Source: Bradyrhizobium nitroreducens
Lineage (GTDB): Bacteria; Pseudomonadota; Alphaproteobacteria; Rhizobiales; Xanthobacteraceae
Assembly: GCF_002776695.1 (NCBI RefSeq)
Contig: NZ_LFJC01000003.1
Location: forward strand, 6,351,235-6,415,234
Reading direction: 5' to 3'
DNA: 64,000 bases
Shown here: in pieces, positions 35,201-43,109 of the stretch
How the letters are laid out: every line of letters begins with the position of its first letter
Position numbering within the stretch: the first letter of the stretch is position 1
Notes under the pieces: model-generated
The model's database searches: none
The model's input: the letters and a program-made list of their open reading frames with translations, nothing else
What the model was told of the DNA's origin: nothing
Translations under genes and position numbers: made by a program

Positions 35201-36040
35201 CTAGTGTGAGATCATAACCCAGCACGGTGGCTGGCCAATGACGGTCTTTGTCACACCGCCCCAGACGATCTCGTTCAGACGCGAATGATGATAGGCGCCC
35301 ATCACGATGGCGTCCATATCATGGGAATTCACAAAGTTTTCCAGGACCTTGCCGATCGAGCTGCCGCGGCCTTTCACCGTTTCGAACGAAGCATGGACAC
35401 CGTGCTCCCTGAGATGATCGACCAGGGCGGTTCCGGATTGCACGATCGCATCGGTCTTGTCATCCGCCACGGTCACCACGCGGACGGTCGCCGCCGCCTG
35501 CAGGACCGGCAGCGCGTCGCCGGTCGCACGCGCCGCACGCGCGGAGTGATCCCAGGCGATCACGACATTCTCGAATTTGGGCCGAAGCTCGTTCGCGAGA
35601 TGTTCCGGGCATAGCAGGAGCGGTCGGCCGGATCCGAACAGGAAAGCTTCGACAATGCTCTCTGTCCGACTGTCGTGCGGCTTCACGGGAAGCAGCGTGA
35701 GATCGCTGAAACGGGCGTGCTCGGCCACGACCGCCGCGATCTGGTCCGCCGGCACCTTGCCCGTTCGGCTCCGGGCGAGAATCTTGGCGCGGGACGTCGC
35801 ACTCGTGAATGCGTTCAGAAGCTGCTGCATGTCGCTCACCTCGCCCGAGCTGCCGGCTTCCGCGGCTTCGCGATCGTAGGGCAGCATCACCTTCGGCCGC
35901 TCAAAAACTTCTTCCTCGAGCGCGAGCGCGGTGATCCTGGCGCCGAGTTCGGCGGCGACGGCCACGCATTTGTCGATCGCAGCCAGCGCCGCCCCGCGCG
36001 GCTGGCCGACAAGCGGCATAAAGACATCCTTGATCGGCAT
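35201..36040 (-). CDS. Tandem universal stress protein (UspA family)
   Basis: The 279-residue protein has two Usp domains. The first (1-140) starts MPIKDVFMPLVGQPRGAALAAIDKCVAVA; the second (about 150-279) has NVVIAWDHSARAARATGDALPVL and the nucleotide-binding-type MDAIVMGAYHHSRLNEIVWGGVTKTVI. The ATG at 36040 follows AAGGAG. An FNR box is centred 54.5 nt upstream. Tandem Usp proteins of this kind are common in anaerobic or dormancy regulons, where they bind ATP and modulate metabolism. The Pat-like gene follows. Confidence 0.9.
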   Translation of the reverse strand: MPIKDVFMPLVGQPRGAALAAIDKCVAVAAELGARITALALEEEVFERPKVMLPYDREAAEAGSSGEVSDMQQLLNAFTSATSRAKILARSRTGKVPADQIAAVVAEHARFSDLTLLPVKPHDSRTESIVEAFLFGSGRPLLLCPEHLANELRPKFENVVIAWDHSARAARATGDALPVLQAAATVRVVTVADDKTDAIVQSGTALVDHLREHGVHASFETVKGRGSSIGKVLENFVNSHDMDAIVMGAYHHSRLNEIVWGGVTKTVIGQPPCWVMISH

Positions 36041-36087
36041 CGGGATTCTCCTTGGCTGCCACAATAGGCCGGCTCTGGTCGAGCCGC

Positions 36088-36101
36088 TTGATCCTCGTCA
36101 A
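36088..36101. promoter_or_regulatory. FNR/FixK box (TTGAT-CCTC-GTCAA)
   Basis: This is the first of two boxes in the divergent space between the universal stress protein gene (leftward) and the alcohol dehydrogenase gene (rightward). Its centre is 54.5 nt upstream of the stress protein start at 36040, which is its likely target. Confidence 0.82.
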
Positions 36102-36129
36102 GCCAGGGGAACTTCGGCCAGAACAGGCG

Positions 36130-36143
36130 TTGACCGGCATCAA
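36130..36143. promoter_or_regulatory. FNR/FixK box (TTGAC-CGGC-ATCAA)
   Basis: This is the second box in the same divergent space. Its centre is 68.5 nt upstream of the alcohol dehydrogenase start at 36205 and 42 nt from the centre of the first box. Each divergent gene thus appears to have its own site. Confidence 0.85.
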
Positions 36144-36204
36144 GGACTGGCCGCCCGGTTGTTCTACGGATAATCCAGTGGGAGCGGTTGCCCCGGAGAA
36201 GCTC

Positions 36205-37188
36205 ATGCGTGCGATGGTGTTGCCGGCCCCACGAACGCGGCTCGAGATAGAGGAGCGGCCCGACCCGATACCCGGCGAGGGTCAGCTCCGGGTGAAGATC
36301 AGCGCCTGCGGCGTATGCCGGACCGATCTTCACCTCGTCGATGCCGAGCTGCCCGATATTCGCTACCCGATCGTGCCCGGTCACGAGATCGTCGGCCGGG
36401 TCGATCTCGTGGGTCCGAACGTCGCAACGCATGCGCCGGGTGATCGGGTCGGCATTCCCTGGCTCGGCTTCACCTGCGGACATTGTCGCTTCTGCCGGGA
36501 CGGCATGGAAAACCTGTGTGATGCGCCGCTGTTCACCGGCTACACGCGCGATGGCGGCTATGCCACCCACACCATCGCCGACGCACGCTACGCCTTTCCC
36601 CTCGGCGAGGAAGGCGACGACGTGGAGATTGCGCCTCTATTGTGCGCGGGGCTGATCGGCTGGCGCTCGCTGGTGCTGGCTGGCCCCGCCGAACGGCTCG
36701 GCCTCTACGGCTTCGGCGCGGCCGGCCACATCATCGCGCAGGTCGCGCGCTGGCAAGGGCGATCCGTCCATGCCTTCACGCGACGCGGCGATGCTGCCGC
36801 ACAAGACCTTGCCCGTCGTCTCGGCGCGGTCTGGGCGGGGGCATCCGACGAGGTGCCCGAGGAGCCGCTCGACGCGGCCATCATCTACGCACCATCTGGC
36901 GAACTTGTCCCGGCCGCGTTGCGCGCGGTCCGCAAAGGCGGTCGCGTCGTATGCGCCGGCATCCACATGACCGACATTCCAGGCTTTCCCTATGATCTGC
37001 TCTGGCAGGAACGGCAGCTGGTCTCGGTCGCCAACCTGACCCGGCAGGATGGCCTGGATTTTCTCAAGATCGCTCCGCAAGCCGGCGTGCGCACGGAAAC
37101 GACGGCATTTCCGCTTCACCAGGCCAACGACGTCCTGAACATGCTGCGAGCCGGTCAGATTCTCGGCGCGGCCGTGCTGACGCCCTGA
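36205..37188 (+). CDS. Zinc-dependent alcohol dehydrogenase
   Basis: The 327-residue medium-chain dehydrogenase has the catalytic zinc ligands SACGVCRTDLH and GHE, the structural zinc cysteines TCGHCRFCRDGMENLC, and a Rossmann loop LYGFGAAGHI (GxGxxG-like). It likely interconverts alcohols and aldehydes with NAD(P). The ATG at 36205 has GGAG about 8 nt upstream. It is the first gene of a rightward operon with the kinase-ATPase fusion (start overlapping the stop) and the CHAD gene, under an FNR box. Confidence 0.92.
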   Translation: MRAMVLPAPRTRLEIEERPDPIPGEGQLRVKISACGVCRTDLHLVDAELPDIRYPIVPGHEIVGRVDLVGPNVATHAPGDRVGIPWLGFTCGHCRFCRDGMENLCDAPLFTGYTRDGGYATHTIADARYAFPLGEEGDDVEIAPLLCAGLIGWRSLVLAGPAERLGLYGFGAAGHIIAQVARWQGRSVHAFTRRGDAAAQDLARRLGAVWAGASDEVPEEPLDAAIIYAPSGELVPAALRAVRKGGRVVCAGIHMTDIPGFPYDLLWQERQLVSVANLTRQDGLDFLKIAPQAGVRTETTAFPLHQANDVLNMLRAGQILGAAVLTP

Positions 37189-38774
37189 TGGTGCTTACGG
37201 ATGCTCGTTCCATGACAGATGAAATGGCGCCCCAGGAGCGGATCTTCCGGACGCTGACCGACCATCCCGGCGTGACGCGGATCGACACGCATGGCGCCGC
37301 GGTGTTCCTCGACGGCAAGCGCGCGCTGAAGATCAAGCGTGCCGTGAAGTTTCCCTTCCTCGACTACTCGACGCTCGAGAAACGCAAGGCCGCTTGCGAG
37401 GAGGAAATCAGGATCAACCGGCCGCTGGCGCCGCAGATCTATCATCGCGTCGTCGCGATCACGGAAGAGCCGGATGGGTCGGTGCAGGTCGACGGTCCCG
37501 GCCGGCCGATCGAGTACGCGGTCGATATGTCGCGTTTCGACGAAAGCAGGACGCTGGATCATCTGGCAAAGACCGGGCCGTTGGATGCGAAACTGGCCTC
37601 GGCTGCCGCCGACGCGATTGTGGCTTCGCACGCGGCGGCGATTCACGCCGACGGAAAAGCGTGGGTCTCGTCCATCCCTGCCTTGATCGACGGCAACAGT
37701 CACGGCCTGCGGACAGGCGGCAGTTTCAACGCTGACGAGATCGACAAGCTCGACAAGGCATCGCACGAGGCGTTCTTGCGCCTCCGTTCCCTGATCGCGG
37801 AGCGCGGCCGTCAGGGCTTCGTGCGCCGCTGCCACGGCGATCTGCACCTGGCAAACATCGTGCTGCTCGATGGCCGGCCCGTTCTGTTCGACGCCATCGA
37901 GTTCGATGCGCAGATGGCAACCGTCGACGTGCTCTATGATATCGCATTCACGCTGATGGATCTGCTGCACCACAATCAGCCCAGCGCCGCCAACATCGTC
38001 CTGAACCGTTATCTCGCCGCGACATCTGCCGACAATCTCGACGCGCTCGCGCTTCTGCCGTTGTTCATGTCCATACGGGCCGCGATCCGCGCCCAGGTGG
38101 CTTTGGCACGGCTGAGGCCGCCGCACTCCGATGACCCCGGCATTCTGGATGAGGCCCAACGCTATTTCGACCTCGCCAGGACGCTGATCCATCCGGCCGC
38201 TCCGCGCCTTATTGCGGTCGGCGGATTGTCAGGCACCGGCAAGACGGTTCTGGCGCAAGCACTCGCGCCCCTCGTCGCACCGCCGCCCGGAGCCGTCGTG
38301 CTGCGCAGCGACATCGTCCGCAAGCAGATGTTCGGCGTCGAAGACACCCACCGCCTGCCGCCGTCCGCCTACACGTCGGAGCACGCGGGCCGCGTCTACG
38401 ACAGGCTGGTTCAACTCGCCCGCCGGGTGCTGGCGCAAGGCCATTCGGCAATCATCGACGGCGTGTTCGCGCGTGAGGACGAACGGGACGCGATCTCGGC
38501 ACTGGCGCGCAAGAGCAAGGTGCCGCTGAACGGCCTGTTCCTGGTTGCGGACCTTGCGACCCGGCAGATGCGGATCGGAAGCCGCCGGGGCGACGCATCC
38601 GACGCCACGCAAGAGGTTGCCGCGCTGCAAGAGCACTATAATATCGGTCATGTCGGTTGGGCGACCGTCGATGCATCCGGGACGCAAGAGCAGACGCTCC
38701 AGAACTGCCGGGACGCGATCGCTGAAGGCAAGCAGGGCAATCTGATTGGTGCGGGCAAAGATGGCGCGACCTAG
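37188..38774 (+). CDS. APH-like kinase fused to P-loop AAA/kinase domain
   Basis: The 528-residue protein joins two phosphotransferase domains. The N-terminal half resembles aminoglycoside phosphotransferases, with the catalytic loop RRCHGDLHLANIVL (about residues 218-231) and the metal motif LFDAIEFD. The C-terminal half (from about 340) is a P-loop kinase with GGLSGTGKTVLAQALA and RSDIVRKQMFG. Such fusions are common in proteobacteria but their substrates are unknown. The ATG overlaps the dehydrogenase stop (TGATG); another ATG 24 nt downstream is possible. The CHAD gene overlaps its 3' end, suggesting a link with polyphosphate or granules. Confidence 0.87.
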   Translation: MVLTDARSMTDEMAPQERIFRTLTDHPGVTRIDTHGAAVFLDGKRALKIKRAVKFPFLDYSTLEKRKAACEEEIRINRPLAPQIYHRVVAITEEPDGSVQVDGPGRPIEYAVDMSRFDESRTLDHLAKTGPLDAKLASAAADAIVASHAAAIHADGKAWVSSIPALIDGNSHGLRTGGSFNADEIDKLDKASHEAFLRLRSLIAERGRQGFVRRCHGDLHLANIVLLDGRPVLFDAIEFDAQMATVDVLYDIAFTLMDLLHHNQPSAANIVLNRYLAATSADNLDALALLPLFMSIRAAIRAQVALARLRPPHSDDPGILDEAQRYFDLARTLIHPAAPRLIAVGGLSGTGKTVLAQALAPLVAPPPGAVVLRSDIVRKQMFGVEDTHRLPPSAYTSEHAGRVYDRLVQLARRVLAQGHSAIIDGVFAREDERDAISALARKSKVPLNGLFLVADLATRQMRIGSRRGDASDATQEVAALQEHYNIGHVGWATVDASGTQEQTLQNCRDAIAEGKQGNLIGAGKDGAT

Positions 38775-39732
38775 CACGACCTCGACGGCCGCTCGTCTCA
38801 CGCCAGCGGCACGGCGGAATGCCTTGCCCGGCCGCCTCAGTCCCGGCATGGCCTGCGATACGGCGTTCCGGATCATCGCGCGCCGCCACCTCGCGGCCGT
38901 CCTCGCCCAGCATGACGGCACCTGCCGCGGCGATCCCGACGCGCTCCATCAGATTCGCATTGCGCTCACGCATCTGCGCACCGCCATCCGCTTCTTCTCG
39001 CCGATGGTCGACGACGCTCAGCGGCCGCATGTCTGGGCCGAACTGAAATGGCTGAATGGCCAGCTCGGCATGGTCAGGGACCTCGACGTGGCGATCGAGC
39101 GGGTGATCGCCGAGAGCGACGGCGAACTCGTCGAGGTCGCCGAGCTCCGGCACTGGGACGAGAAACGGGCCGAGAGCCACCGCCTGCTCGCGCGCGCGCT
39201 GCAATCGGCGCGCTATCGCCGCCTCGTCGAGCAGACCTCGGCCTGGATCGAGAGCGGCCCCTGGTCGACCCGGCGCAGCAAGGAGGCCATTCGACTGCGC
39301 CGCTCGACGCTCGCTGAACATGCGATGCAGAGGCTGACCGAATGGGAGACGACGCTGCTCAAGAAGGCGCGAAAGCTCCGCAAGCTCGACGTCGAGAAAC
39401 GCCACAAGCTGCGGCTTCTCAACAAGCGGATGACCTATTCGATCGAGTCGCTCCAGGACCTGTTCGCCGAGGAAGCCCTGAAGAAGCAGCAGTCCATCCT
39501 CAAGAAATTGCGCAAGGCGCAACGGTCGCTCGGGCAACTGAACGACGATGCGCGTGGACAGGCATTGGCGGCGTCGTTGAACGGCGCCGGCCTCGATGCC
39601 AGCCATCGCTTCCTCGACCGCAAGCGGGAAAAGAAGCTGTTGCGAGCGGCCTCGGCGGCCTACCGCAAACTGGACAAGACCAAGCCTTTCCGCTCCTCTG
39701 TTCTCGCGCCGAATTCCGAGCCCGAAGCTTAG
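38761..39732 (+). CDS. CHAD-domain protein
   Basis: The 323-residue protein is an almost entirely alpha-helical CHAD protein, with the conserved histidine/arginine helix DALHQIRIALTHLRTAIRFF (about residues 57-76) and a second lysine- and arginine-rich repeat (KLRKLDVEKRHKLRLLNKRMTYSIESLQDLF). CHAD domains bind polyphosphate and associate with storage granules. The next gene, convergent, is a PHA synthase, and all are in the low-oxygen gene group. The ATG at 38761 overlaps the kinase fusion gene by 14 nt. Its TAG stop is the first three bases of an intergenic repeat. Confidence 0.88.
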   Translation: MARPSTTSTAARLTPAARRNALPGRLSPGMACDTAFRIIARRHLAAVLAQHDGTCRGDPDALHQIRIALTHLRTAIRFFSPMVDDAQRPHVWAELKWLNGQLGMVRDLDVAIERVIAESDGELVEVAELRHWDEKRAESHRLLARALQSARYRRLVEQTSAWIESGPWSTRRSKEAIRLRRSTLAEHAMQRLTEWETTLLKKARKLRKLDVEKRHKLRLLNKRMTYSIESLQDLFAEEALKKQQSILKKLRKAQRSLGQLNDDARGQALAASLNGAGLDASHRFLDRKREKKLLRAASAAYRKLDKTKPFRSSVLAPNSEPEA

Positions 39733-39834
39733 AGCGTTTTCGAGCGAAGTGGACACCGGTTCGCGTGAAGAAAACGCGTCAAAACACGAATCCAGAGCTT
39801 CGGTTCTGATTCAATCAGAACCGAAAATGCTCTA
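39730..39834. repeat. Palindromic intergenic repeat (about 105 bp)
   Basis: The element starts TAGAGCGTTTTCG and ends CGAAAATGCTCTA, imperfect inverted ends. It contains GAGCGAAGTGGACACCGG and a perfect 10-bp hairpin, GGTTCTGATT (39802-39811) with AATCAGAACC (39813-39822). From memory this matches a repeat found many times between genes in Bradyrhizobium-type genomes. It lies between convergent genes and supplies the stop codon of both: TAG at 39730-39732 for the CHAD gene and TAG (complement of 39832-39834) for the PHA synthase. The hairpin may also act as a bidirectional terminator. Confidence 0.8.
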
Positions 39835-41694
39835 GGTATGGACGTAGTTCCCTGGTGCATCGGGCAGGTCCGCAGCGTCTCCAACGCCGATCTGCGGTGG
39901 ATCGCAGGGCGCGCCGGAGCGCGCCGCCAGCCAATTGGTCCATTCCGGCCACCACGACCCCTCAACGTGCGGAGCCAGCTTCAGCCATTCGTCCGGACCG
40001 ACATAGGGCGCGTCCTCCGCCTTGGTCAGCACCTGATAGCTGTGGCCGGCCTCCTCTGGAGGCGCAACGACACCGGCGTTATGACCGCCGCTGGTCAACA
40101 GGAACGTCACGTCGGCATCGACCTGATAGTGAATCTTGTAGACGGATCGCCATGGGGCGACGTGATCGGCGAGCGTGCCGACCACGAACATCGGCGCGTG
40201 AATATCGGACAGGGAAACGCTCCGGCCGCCGACGTGATAGCGACCTCCGGCCAGATCGTTGTTGAGGAACAGCTTGCGCAGATATTCCGAATGCATGCGA
40301 TACGGCAGCCGCGTGGCGTCCGCATTCCAGGCCATCAGATCATTCGGCGGCGCGACCTCGCCCATCAGATAGTCGTGCGACAGACGCGACCAGATCAGTT
40401 CGTTCGAGCGCAGCAGCTGGAAGGCGCCGGCCATCTGCGTCGTGTCGAGATAGCCGCGCTGCCACATCATGTCTTCGAGGAAGGCGACCTGGCTCTCATT
40501 GATGAAAAGCGTCAACTCTCCAGCCTCGGTGAAGTCGGTCTGGGCCGCGAGGAGCGTGACAGTGCCGAGGCGATTATCACCGTCGCGCTCCATCGCGGCA
40601 GCGGCGATCGACAGCAATGTGCCGCCCAGACAATAGCCGAGCGCATGGATCTTTCGGCCCACCACAATCAGGCCGATCATGTCCAGCGCGGCCATGACGC
40701 CCAGCTTGCGATAGTCGTCGAAGGCGAGATCCCGATCTCTCGCATCCGGGTTGCGCCAGGAGATCGCGAACACGGTGAAACCTTGACCGGTCAGGTATTT
40801 GACCAGCGAGTTCTGCGGCGAGAGATCGAGGATGTAGTACTTCATGATCCAAGCCGGCACGATCAGAATCGGCTCGGGCCGGACCTGCGCCGTGGTCGGA
40901 TGGTACTGGATCAGCTCGATAAGCTCGTTGCGGTAAACGACCTTGCCGGGTGACGCCGCCACCGTCTTGCCGACCACGAACTGCGCGTCATCTGTCAATT
41001 TTGCGTTGGAGAGCAGGCGCATCAGGTCGCTGCACCAGTTCTGCCAGCCGAAGACGAAATTCTCCCCTCCACTCTGGAACGCCTTCTCCAGCACCTTGGG
41101 ATTGGTCGCCGCGAAATTCGACGGCGCCAGCATGTCCAGCATCTGACGAATCGAAAACTCGACGATCGCTTCATTGGCATGCGAAACGCCGCGCACGCCA
41201 GTCGTGGCATCGTGCCACCAACGCTCTCCGAGCAGGAATGCCTGCGCCAGCAGATTGAACGGCGCAGTCTCCCATTGTGGCCCGCTGAAGCGGCGATCGC
41301 GCGACTGCGGCTGAATCACGGACCAAGGCTTTTGCTCCGGCGACGTCGCGTGCGCGACTGCTTCAGCCAGCCGACCGGTGTCGCGCAAGATGTTGCGGGA
41401 AATCTCCATCTGGCGCTGCGGCGCCGCTGCGAGATGCGAACTCCAGTCGAGCCAAGCGAGCGACAAGGCCAGCGGCGAAATGCCGCCCGTGAATCGCGCC
41501 AGCATCGCGTGAAACGCGCGGTCGAGGGGATATGGCTCTGATGCAGGCAAAGGCTCGGCGGCAACCGGCGTCGGCGCAAGCGCAGGCTTCTCGGAACTCG
41601 TCATCGCGGCTTCCGGAGGAGCGGCTGGACTGACGGGGAGAGCCAGCGCCGCCGTTTCTTCTTCAGTCCGGGGAAAGATCTGGACGACGCTCAT
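39832..41694 (-). CDS. phaC: Poly(3-hydroxyalkanoate) synthase, class I type
   Basis: The 620-residue enzyme has the PhaC N-terminal region and an alpha/beta hydrolase core. The catalytic nucleophile is Cys355 in GYCLGG, with the Asp in VGTLADHVAPW and the His in TSGGHNAGVV. It polymerises hydroxyacyl-CoA into storage granules. A long, Pro/Ala-rich N-terminal extension (about 1-70) precedes the family region. The ATG at 41694 is chosen because an FNR box (41753-41766) covers the alternative upstream starts. Its stop lies in the intergenic repeat. No phaA or phaB is adjacent. Confidence 0.92.
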   Translation of the reverse strand: MSVVQIFPRTEEETAALALPVSPAAPPEAAMTSSEKPALAPTPVAAEPLPASEPYPLDRAFHAMLARFTGGISPLALSLAWLDWSSHLAAAPQRQMEISRNILRDTGRLAEAVAHATSPEQKPWSVIQPQSRDRRFSGPQWETAPFNLLAQAFLLGERWWHDATTGVRGVSHANEAIVEFSIRQMLDMLAPSNFAATNPKVLEKAFQSGGENFVFGWQNWCSDLMRLLSNAKLTDDAQFVVGKTVAASPGKVVYRNELIELIQYHPTTAQVRPEPILIVPAWIMKYYILDLSPQNSLVKYLTGQGFTVFAISWRNPDARDRDLAFDDYRKLGVMAALDMIGLIVVGRKIHALGYCLGGTLLSIAAAAMERDGDNRLGTVTLLAAQTDFTEAGELTLFINESQVAFLEDMMWQRGYLDTTQMAGAFQLLRSNELIWSRLSHDYLMGEVAPPNDLMAWNADATRLPYRMHSEYLRKLFLNNDLAGGRYHVGGRSVSLSDIHAPMFVVGTLADHVAPWRSVYKIHYQVDADVTFLLTSGGHNAGVVAPPEEAGHSYQVLTKAEDAPYVGPDEWLKLAPHVEGSWWPEWTNWLAARSGAPCDPPQIGVGDAADLPDAPGNYVHT

Positions 41695-41752
41695 GGCTAA
41701 ATGTTCCTGTCGGTCTAACTGAAACAGCATATGACCAAGCTTCGCATAGGGG

Positions 41753-41766
41753 TTGAGCTGCATCAA
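41753..41766. promoter_or_regulatory. FNR/FixK box (TTGAG-CTGC-ATCAA)
   Basis: The box matches TTGA-N6-TCAA and its centre is 65.5 nt upstream of the PHA synthase start at 41694. It overlaps the alternative upstream starts of that gene, which supports the downstream start. Confidence 0.78.
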
Positions 41767-41818
41767 ATCCCGCCCGCCAGATCACGTTTGCTTAATCGAG
41801 GAGATCGGCTTCGCCCAA

Positions 41819-41832
41819 TTGACCTGAGTCAA
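41819..41832. promoter_or_regulatory. FNR/FixK box (TTGAC-CTGA-GTCAA)
   Basis: The box lies in the divergent space between phaC and the CBS-BON gene. Its centre is 71.5 nt upstream of the CBS-BON start at 41897. It is 66 nt from the phaC box, so each gene appears to have its own site. Confidence 0.83.
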
Positions 41833-41896
41833 ACCGCACCTCGATACCCGAGCTAGTTTTCGTGCATCGAAATTGAACAAGCCAGCGGAGTTGTCC

Positions 41897-42625
41897 ATGC
41901 GCGCCCACCAGATCATGACCCGGTCGGTCATCTCGGTTACCCCCGACACCAGCATCGTCGAGGCGGCGAATATCATGCTCAAGCGGCATGTCAGCGGTCT
42001 CACGGTCGTCGACGATACCGGCAAGCTGGTTGGCGTCGTTTCGGAAGGAGATTTCATCCGCCGCAGCGAAATCGGCACCGGGCGCAAGCGTGGGCGCTGG
42101 CTGCGGTTCATCCTCGGCCCGGGCAAATCCGCCAGCGACTTCGTCCACGAGCATGGCCGCAAGGTCGCGGAGGTCATGACCGACTCGGTCGTCACCATCA
42201 CGGAGGATACCGCGCTCGCCGAGATCGTCGACCTCATGGAGCGCAACAACGTGAAGCGGCTGCCGGTGGTGCGCGGCGACAAGGTCGTCGGGATCGTATC
42301 GCGGGCCAATCTGCTGCAGGCGGTGGCGGGGCTTGCGCGCGAAGTGCGGGATCCGACGGCCGATGACGACCACATTCGCAGCCGCATCATCGACAGCATG
42401 GAGAAGAACGACTGGTGCCCCTTCGGGCTGAACGTCATCGTCCGTGACGGTATCGTTCACCTCAGCGGCGTCATCACCGAAGAGCGCACGCGGCAGGCCG
42501 CGATCGTCGCTGCGGAGAACGTCGAGGGCGTGAAGAAGGTGCACGACCATCTGTGCTGGGTCGACACCATGTCGGGCATCTACCTGAATTCGCCCGAGGA
42601 CGAGGAGCTCTCCAAGGCGAGCTGA
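41897..42625 (+). CDS. CBS-pair and BON domain protein
   Basis: The 242-residue protein has two CBS domains (about 1-60, RAHQIMTRSVISVTPDTSIVEAANIML; and about 93-150, VAEVMTDSVVTITEDTALAEIVDLM). These are split by a basic insert, GRKRGRWLRFILGP. A C-terminal BON domain follows (about 160-230, GLNVIVRDGIVHLSGVITEERTRQAAI). CBS pairs bind adenine nucleotides and report energy state; BON domains are usually membrane-associated. The ATG at 41897 follows GGAG. An FNR box lies upstream, so it is likely a low-oxygen protein. Confidence 0.9.
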   Translation: MRAHQIMTRSVISVTPDTSIVEAANIMLKRHVSGLTVVDDTGKLVGVVSEGDFIRRSEIGTGRKRGRWLRFILGPGKSASDFVHEHGRKVAEVMTDSVVTITEDTALAEIVDLMERNNVKRLPVVRGDKVVGIVSRANLLQAVAGLAREVRDPTADDDHIRSRIIDSMEKNDWCPFGLNVIVRDGIVHLSGVITEERTRQAAIVAAENVEGVKKVHDHLCWVDTMSGIYLNSPEDEELSKAS

Positions 42626-42631
42626 CGCGCG

Positions 42632-43090
42632 TCAGCGCGGAATGACGGCGGTGGCCTCGATCTCGACGCGCGCCGCCTTCTCCACCAGGCGCACCACCTG
42701 CACCAGCGCCATCGCGGGGTAATGCGCGCCGAAGACGGCACGGTAGATCTTGCCGAGCTCCTTCAGGTTGGACAGGTACTCGTCTATGTCGACCACGTAC
42801 CAGGTCAACCGCACGAGGTGCTCGGGCCGCGCGCCGGCCTCGGCCAGAATCGCGGCGATGTTGCTCAAGGTCTGGCGCACTTGTGCGACGAAGCCGTCGG
42901 CGAGACGCTCCTCGATATCCCAGCCGATCACCCCGCCGGTGACGACGATGCGTCCCTCGGCGGCCATGCCGTTGGCATAGCCCTTCGGCATCGGCCACCC
43001 CGACGGCTGGAGCACCTGCACCCGCGAACGGGTGTCATCCTCGGCGGCGGTCGACAGCACTGCGAGCTGCGGGCCTTTCGGCGTCGTCAC
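42632..43090 (-). CDS. RidA-family enamine/imine deaminase
   Basis: The 152-residue protein is of the YjgF/RidA/UK114 family, showing GGVIGWDIEE, FVAQVRQTLSNIAAILAEAGARPEHLVRLTWYVVDIDEYLSNLKELGKIY and the terminal VRLVEKAARVEIEATAVIPR with the substrate-binding Arg and Glu. RidA proteins hydrolyse enamines and imines, releasing ammonia. The GTG at 43090 has GGAG 8 nt upstream; a TTG at 43096 is too close to it. It lies 19 nt after the aminobenzoate-CoA ligase gene in one leftward operon. It could deaminate the enamine product of the aminobenzoyl-CoA reductase, which is an inference. Confidence 0.88.
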   Translation of the reverse strand: MTTPKGPQLAVLSTAAEDDTRSRVQVLQPSGWPMPKGYANGMAAEGRIVVTGGVIGWDIEERLADGFVAQVRQTLSNIAAILAEAGARPEHLVRLTWYVVDIDEYLSNLKELGKIYRAVFGAHYPAMALVQVVRLVEKAARVEIEATAVIPR

Positions 43091-43109
43091 GGACAATTCT
43101 CCATCCCTC

